Source of the DNA: Incurvaria masculella
Lineage: Eukaryota; Arthropoda; Insecta; Lepidoptera; Incurvariidae
Assembly: GCA_946894095.1 (NCBI GenBank)
Contig: OX335642.1
Coordinates: 21,587,021 to 21,651,020, forward strand
DNA length: 64,000 nucleotides
Reading direction: 5' to 3'
Shown: piece after piece, positions 28,201 through 35,900 of the stretch
How positions within the stretch are numbered: position 1 is the stretch's first letter
Layout: each line of letters opens with the position of its first letter
The notes under the pieces: generated by a model
Told to the model about the DNA's origin: nothing
The model's input: the letters and a program-made list of their open reading frames with translations, nothing else
Databases searched by the model: none
Program-made: the position numbers and the translations under genes

Positions 28201-29942
28201 ACGTTTGTACACATTTTATTATTTTTTATTGGGTTCTGCGATAAATTAATTAATCTTATTTCAATGGTCCACTATTGTTAACTCATTTACAGGCTTTTTT
28301 ATTTAAGTCGCTCAATCCGTGCAAATGAGCGCTGTCGGACCTAGGTGTCATAAATGGGAACTAGAAACATGAACAATAGTTTGCTTTTCTAGTTGAACAT
28401 TTTGTTTACGCAATGAATAAAGTGTAATTTGAGAGCGTCATGCATTAAAATAATGAATATGTGTAATACATGCCCGGCCTCTTTAATATATACGCTTTTA
28501 CGAATTTACAGTAATTAATTTACAGTAAACTTATGTACTGCGCGCTTGTATACCCGCAATAATTCTCCAATATTTGAGATGCTTAGCAAATCCAGTGTAT
28601 TTTTAACCTATATTAGTAATAGACGAAACAATGAACTAACTATACCATCCTACATAATTTGAACTGTACAAATACTTCGCCGACCACTTTCAAATTTGTC
28701 TTCTATCTGTTAGTACTTCTCCTCGGTGTTGTATGAATTTCATAAAATTATTAGAATTGTGCTACTATCAACTGTTCTGAAATGTTTCATCAACAAAGCC
28801 GACCACCGCCGGTAATATATGTTTTTTCCAGATTTCGTTTCAAATGATCCTATGCAATGATCATTTAAACCGAAATGTCGAGTTCAGAACAGTTTTCTTC
28901 TAGCTTAGCATATGATTTCTCCTGCTTGCTTGATGTCTATTTTTCTCCCGATCGTATAGGTTTGCCGTTGAATAGTAGAGTAAAAAGTACAACAAAGAAA
29001 ACTACAGCAAAAACGCCGAGTCCCACGACCGTGACGGCAAATAGTGCAAAACGGCGCAGTCGCAGTGTATCCAAAGTCGGCATCAAACTGGGTGCGTACA
29101 CACAACCATTGGCTGCACGATGGAAACACCAACCATTTGTTTTTGTTTCAATGTCTCTCTTGTTGTCTGGATATTCATTAAATAAAAAATAAAAAACCAT
29201 TAACAGAACCCCTTGAGGTCGCATTATTTTATAAATTACATTATTAGGTTTGCTAAGTAACGTTTATGAATATTAAGAAATATTCGTTTGACTTAGAGTT
29301 TTGACTTGGAATTTTTATACAATTATTGGAACGAAGGTAGATGACTGGTAGGAATCGTCACGTAAGGAAAATGGTTATGCCCCCTTCATGCGACTTTCTC
29401 GCTCTCTTTGTGTTTCTATTATAGATAGGAGGGAAAGGGTGTGTGTATGTGTGTGTGTGTGTGTGTGCACGTGTGACTATCGAGATTCGAGCAGCGAGCG
29501 TCCATCGTGGTCCACATTTGTATATAAAATATGAGAATTATTTTGTCAAACATTAGTGATTTAGGTACCAGGAATTCATCAGTTGGTGACGTTTGTTCAG
29601 ATATTTGTTAAATAGGAAACGAAATTGAAGCTTTCATTATAGCCATTTTTATATCCCCAAAGGGATTAAAGTTCTAAATGAAATAAACAACATTTTCTTA
29701 AATTTCCACTCATATTGGCTGGATACTTCAACGTTAACTTAAATAATGAAGAAACAAAAATAAAAAGTTAAATCCTTTTTATGAAATATATTTTATTTGA
29801 GTATTATTAAAGTTTCAGCGCAGTTCACAACAAAATAAAGTATTTTCTGCAAAGTACAACCTGGGGTCCTTCAACCATGGCGTGAAGAAGCACCTTGCTT
29901 CCGGCCAAAGATAGAATAGACAAAGATAGAGAGTGAGAAAGC

Positions 29943-29987
<45 letters not shown>

Positions 29988-32900
29988 TCGCATTAAGGTA
30001 CTGAACGATTTTTGCTTACATTACGAAAATATTAAGAGTTGTGACAATTATCAACCCGCACAGGTTTTTTTAAAATTTGGTTTCAAATGAATTATAGTTT
30101 ACAGTTGCAGTGATTAACTTTTTTCGTAAAGAAAGACGCAATTTTGTACGAAAATGTTAAGAGTTGGTGTCTTCCAAAATTGTTCACACATTCACTCTAT
30201 TGGTGTATTGGCATAGTACATAACACATAATCAACACTAGAACACAGTCGCGTGATGTAGTTTAAAGCAGGTACACATGAATTCGTGCTTTTGGAGATTA
30301 AAAATGCTTAATAAAACGTTTGTGGTTTTCGTTGCTGTCTTTGATGTTTTGAAATTGCAGTAGTTAGTTATTAGTAGCATACATAGGTGCAATATTACGT
30401 AGTAGTACATTTGTAATATTATAATACTACATTTGTGTTTAGTTGAACTTTAAAAATATATATATTTTGTAGTAGGCTGATACGCCTACTTATTGCTATA
30501 GTATTTTTTGTAGTATAGTAATGTTTAGTATTCACACAAAGGATTTCTTGTAAAAAAACATCTTCCTCTACTTATTGCATAGAAATTCAATCCCTGCGCC
30601 GTTTAACAGAAACGACGTTTTTATTTTAAGCACAGCATTTGGCGTATGCCAGAACCTCACATGTGTACTTACATACGAGTTGCCCTAAGACGTCCCTTCT
30701 TTTTGAACTTTCGCGGGGGTACGATAATCATGCTGGCCGGCCAGTTTTAATGGTTATCGGCGAGGTACAGCTCGTGGTCTAGGGGCTAGTGGATTTGCCT
30801 TTCATGCGAGAGGTTTCAACTCCTCGCCATGATTATGCACCACTTTCGTTCTCTTGCTGAGTTCGATAAGTGCATTTCGTTCAATGCGAGCTGTTCTATG
30901 GTTCGGAACCAAAGTAAAACTGTTCATCCCCTTTCCCTACTAGGTGGTAGGGTTAAACCCGCTCAGGTCGGTGGTAGTACCAACCTGACTAGATTAAACT
31001 ATGGTTGAAGCGGCAATAAAATATTGTCCGTGTTTTCAAACCAGTTCAATGTAGCCGTGCTCATAAACGGACCGTCCTAGCATGGCACCTAATTCCTTCG
31101 GAAAATATGGTATATTGGGCTAATATCATAACGGTAGTTGTGTGGTGGATCCATTTCAGGTTCCATAAAAAAGGTGCCTCTTCACACCATGTTTGAAGGA
31201 CCCCAGGGTGTGCCTTGAGGAAAATACCATTGGTTTTGAATCATCATTATTAGTAGTGACATATATCGCCCCCCTGACATAAATCGATGTATCCTCTTGT
31301 CCAGCCCGATATTTTTATAGATGTAAATAATACTTCTAAAAGCTCTGCGATAAAAATGCGATTGCTGATGAGACTGTTTATATGCTTAAATTCACCCATT
31401 GGCATAAATATTACTACGTAAGTACAAACCCAGAAATGGAGCAAAAAAGTGGTGTTTATGCGACGCTGTCGTCATACGCCTGTGCGTCGCCTCTGGCTAA
31501 TATTGCGCTCCAAAAACGCCCAATTGTGTGGTAAAACCGTGCAAGAATTACATAAAAATCGCAAAGAAAGACGGAATATCGGAATACCGCAACAGGCGAC
31601 ACAATTGTATGAAAGGGCATATCGTTACATTTTACATATCACTGCATTCACCCCGCAAATTTCCTATCGTGTAATTTTCCTCTGTTACTTTTTGTAAAGC
31701 CTGTTCCCGTCATCACCCACTGACATGCCTGCATACTACAGAAGCGTCCTAACATGAGTGTCGGGCCGGTAGAGTCGGAGGGCGCGGGCGGCGCGGCGGC
31801 GGCCCCGCACCGCAGCGCTTCCGTCGCGAAGGACCACGTGTTCGACGACACGCCGGTGGTGAAGTCGCCGCCGGAGCCGACGCGCGTCAAGTCGCCCGAG
31901 CAGATGAACATGCGCTCGCCGGACCCCGTCAACTGGACCGTGCCGCTCGACACCGGCAAGAGCTTCACCGTCACGCAGAACGTCAAGAGCGGTGAGTGGC
32001 GCCCCGTCCCCCTCCGCCGCCGCCGCCGTCACCTCCGCGCCGCGCCGCGCCGCGCCGGCCCCACCTACCTCTTGCTCGACACCTTCGCGTCAATTTGCTG
32101 AACTTGAATGCTTGAATTAGGAGCATTACATGGAACTTTTAAAATATAATAAGAAAACGTTCCATCGAAAGAAATTTGACTGATTATTTTTCGTTTTCCC
32201 CGTACTAATTGTGGATATATATATATGGGAAAAAATATGTTGCTATGGCAGTGATTTGTATTTTTTTTAAAGTAAATATGTTTTTACAATCTATATTAAT
32301 TGTAAATTTGTGTTACAGTTTGTTCTCTATACATATTTATTATTTCAGTATTTAATCGTACACGAATTTTCTGTCTGTCACACTTGCAGTTTTAATTCAC
32401 ACGAATACCGCCTCATAACTTGTTGCCATCTTCATGCACTCGTATGAACTTATGTTTCATAAAACGAATAAAATTTTAAGGTAAAAAGACGATAACAATT
32501 ACTAGCAGGCGTTTATTCAGCCCAGAATGTGGTGGCTGTGTCTTATAAAACAATTTTGTAGCTAAAACTGACGCATGTACACGATTTGGGAATGTCTGAA
32601 TGGAACACTTTTCACACACTACAAATGTAACGCTTCCTATACCTATAACTATCCATATGTTAACACAATTGAATTATGTAACTAAAAATGGTGCGTCTGA
32701 AAAACTATATGAACTCATAGAGCAGCTTAATTCTCACAGTCCACATCTGACCTGCCATCAACCAGGAATATCAGTAGTAGGTTCCTCATGCACAAACTGA
32801 AGTTAATAAACTTTATAAAATTTACTTTAAGTTCATTTTGTGGCTAATCATCATAATTTTAATTTTAAAATCTCACAAAATTTGGCTTTTATATTTTTTC

Positions 32901-35900
32901 TATGTTCAATACATATTTTTTATTGGTATTCAGTATTTTTGTTTTGTTTTTTTTTTTGTGTCTCACATACGTGTAAATATTCGCCAATTTCAAATAACAC
33001 ACCTTTCCATCATAATTCGTGTCAAGAAGTTGTTGGGAGGCCAACCATGCCTTGAAATATTCACATTCATGCCCAAACTTTGGATATATGTATAATATAT
33101 AATATATGTATATATAACATAAAAGTCACCGATGATATCGACTCAATATTTGATAATTTATTATTCATCCAGCTAACTTATTGGTTGTATTTATCGTGCA
33201 CACTCTCAGCAGATATTTTTATTTTAAAAATAACAAAACTCATCTAACCGGTCTGCTCGAACTCAAGTTCGACTTAAGCCCACACTATGAATTCAACCGT
33301 ATGAGTGACATTCACAGCGAGCTCGCAGCGCACATTTCTCCATCTTTTTAATTTTTCCATCATCATCCATTTCAGATGACAACGCTAAGCGCCCTAGCTC
33401 TGAATTTAAAGGGATGTCGATATGCGAGGAGTCTGACGTAGCGTCCGAGGGGGGGCCGGCCGAGGCGGTGACAGCGGCGGCGGCAGGTACTACCGACGCC
33501 GCCATCTTGCTCGAGTAACGCCGCCGCGCGCCGCCTCCGCACTACCGCCACACCGCCACACCGCCACACCGCACCCATCACCACCGACACCGCAGTCGCC
33601 ACACTCTGTCGTAGGGCCCGAGCGGTCCCTCACTCTGACCGGACCGATGCTGGATTTCTTTCTGTGTTCCGTTGGCGAGATGGAGGTCATTTGACGAGTC
33701 AGGAAGAGTCTCTTCGCTGGCTGGAGATGCATCGCGCAGTTTTTGGTACCAGGACAGATCAGATTGATGTCGTAGCTCGATACATTTATCAATTGTAAAC
33801 ATTATATTTGACCCAAGATTAATAAGTAGGTGCAGCTTAGACATACATAATTCAGCGAAGTTGAAATATAGTGATTTATATGCACTCTACATTCTAGTCC
33901 AGATTGTGGTAGAGACGAATGTCGTCATTTGGCGTCGTGCTGCCAAACTGTATATATTTATTATAAAATCACACTTGTGACTTAAAAGTAACCTATAGGT
34001 GGTCACTCCCAAATGTCAGTTCGTAATGTGTGGAGTTGTAGAGTTAAGAAGCGCCAATACGCCATCAGTCACAGATTTAAAGCAGACATGGCCTCATTGC
34101 AATGGCCCGTATTTTAACCGGCGAGTAGAAAATGCTCGTTTTGTTGAAATTTAAAGGACTCTAGAGGAAATTATATTGTATGTTAAGAAATACAGTGGGT
34201 ATCAGAGTAAACGACACACTCGGTTTAAGCATTATGCAACACGTGGGGTTAGAGAGAGACCATCTTTGCAACCACGCCGAACCTTCGCCACTCGCCACTG
34301 TCTTCACACGCATGAACGATATAAAAGTTGTCTCAATGTTCCAAATTAACCTTTTCTCAGTCTTCAATGGGTTGTCTTCAAGTGCTACGTTTATTGTGCC
34401 ATGCACTGTACCTTGCATACAATATAACAATTAATCTGATTGATCAGATGTTTTCCAATTTTCTTAGAACACAGAAATTTAATCGCAGCATCTGATTTGA
34501 AGTTATCTAACATTTTACATAAGTCTAAAAGTTTATTTTATTTTAAAATGTTTCCTAAACTGTTTCAGACCATTGCTATTAAATTGGCACATTAACATTC
34601 AAATAAATTTAAGTAAATAAATTATTACTACGTAATAACGGCACGAATTCTAATCCTCGTTGCCAGTGCATTTGGGTGTGTCTGTGATGCAAGCTAGGCG
34701 ACACACACGCGAGACCAGAATAGGGATAGCTATTGGAATATAGAAAAATGTTTTATATACCTATCTATATACATAGTTCATGATTAAATTGTGTTAATAC
34801 CAGTAATGAGCAATGCTTTTATTTGTGTTGAGAGCAACGAGTGGCGTGTTGGTTGACGATCACGTACGTATCCACGTCTGTTTGTGTGTGTGTGTGTGTA
34901 TGTCTGTGTCTGTATCGGTGTGTTCTGTTCACAATCCTAGCCCTTTCTGCGTGCACTCCTTTCTCTCTATCTAGAAAATACTAGTTTCTTCTTCTATTTA
35001 TTCAGTGCTGTGTCCGCTGAGCTGTTGTTTCTTTCTACGTGTCTTGTAGGCTCTATGGTCCTAGATTCCGTACTAGGCATGAACGTGATTATAATGCACC
35101 CAACAGTATTGTATTCATTCATATTCATCCCTTAGCCGCGGTTTCTGGTAAATGTTTTTATTTTATTTTAACTTTTGCTGTTGGGCACAATCCTACCTTT
35201 AGTTTTCCATTGCATGATATTACATATACATAATATTTATTATAGATTTGAAAATATTGAATGAATCATAATTTACTTAAATGCCAAATATTCTGGTGTT
35301 TATTTTAATGTTAGTTTTAGTTATCAGTGATTGAACAAAGGTATCAGTGAATATCTACCAGAGCGACATATTGGCGTGAATTCTTTGAAATGGGACTTTT
35401 ATGAAAACAAATATTACTTGTATTTATATATCCGTAGTGTATCGTTTGAAATGTTTTTAATTAAATTAAAAAAATATATGTTAAAATAACATTTCGAATT
35501 CAAAAAAGTCTCATGGCCATGCATGTTGGATTACCGTAAATAACTTTGAAAAATGTTTTACCAAACCGGTAAATACCGGTTTGCTAAAACATTTTTACCA
35601 AACCGCCACGGAGTCGCGACACTAGATAATCTAGTGACCAAGATTATATTTTATAATATCTCAATGTTGACCCTGTAAATATATGAATATATTTTGTGGC
35701 CATAGTGGTAGCAAGTGAACGAGCTCGTTCCGTTGCAGAGTTGGCTCCGGTGCACCACCAGCTATCGCCGAAGCGCACACTTAAAAAGAGCGACTCCCCG
35801 ACGGGCAGCAGCGGCGGGTACAGACGCGGCGAGCGCGACGCGCGGACCCCCACCAGCGCCGCGAGCCTCACTCCCATCGATGAGACGCGCCCGCTCGAGA

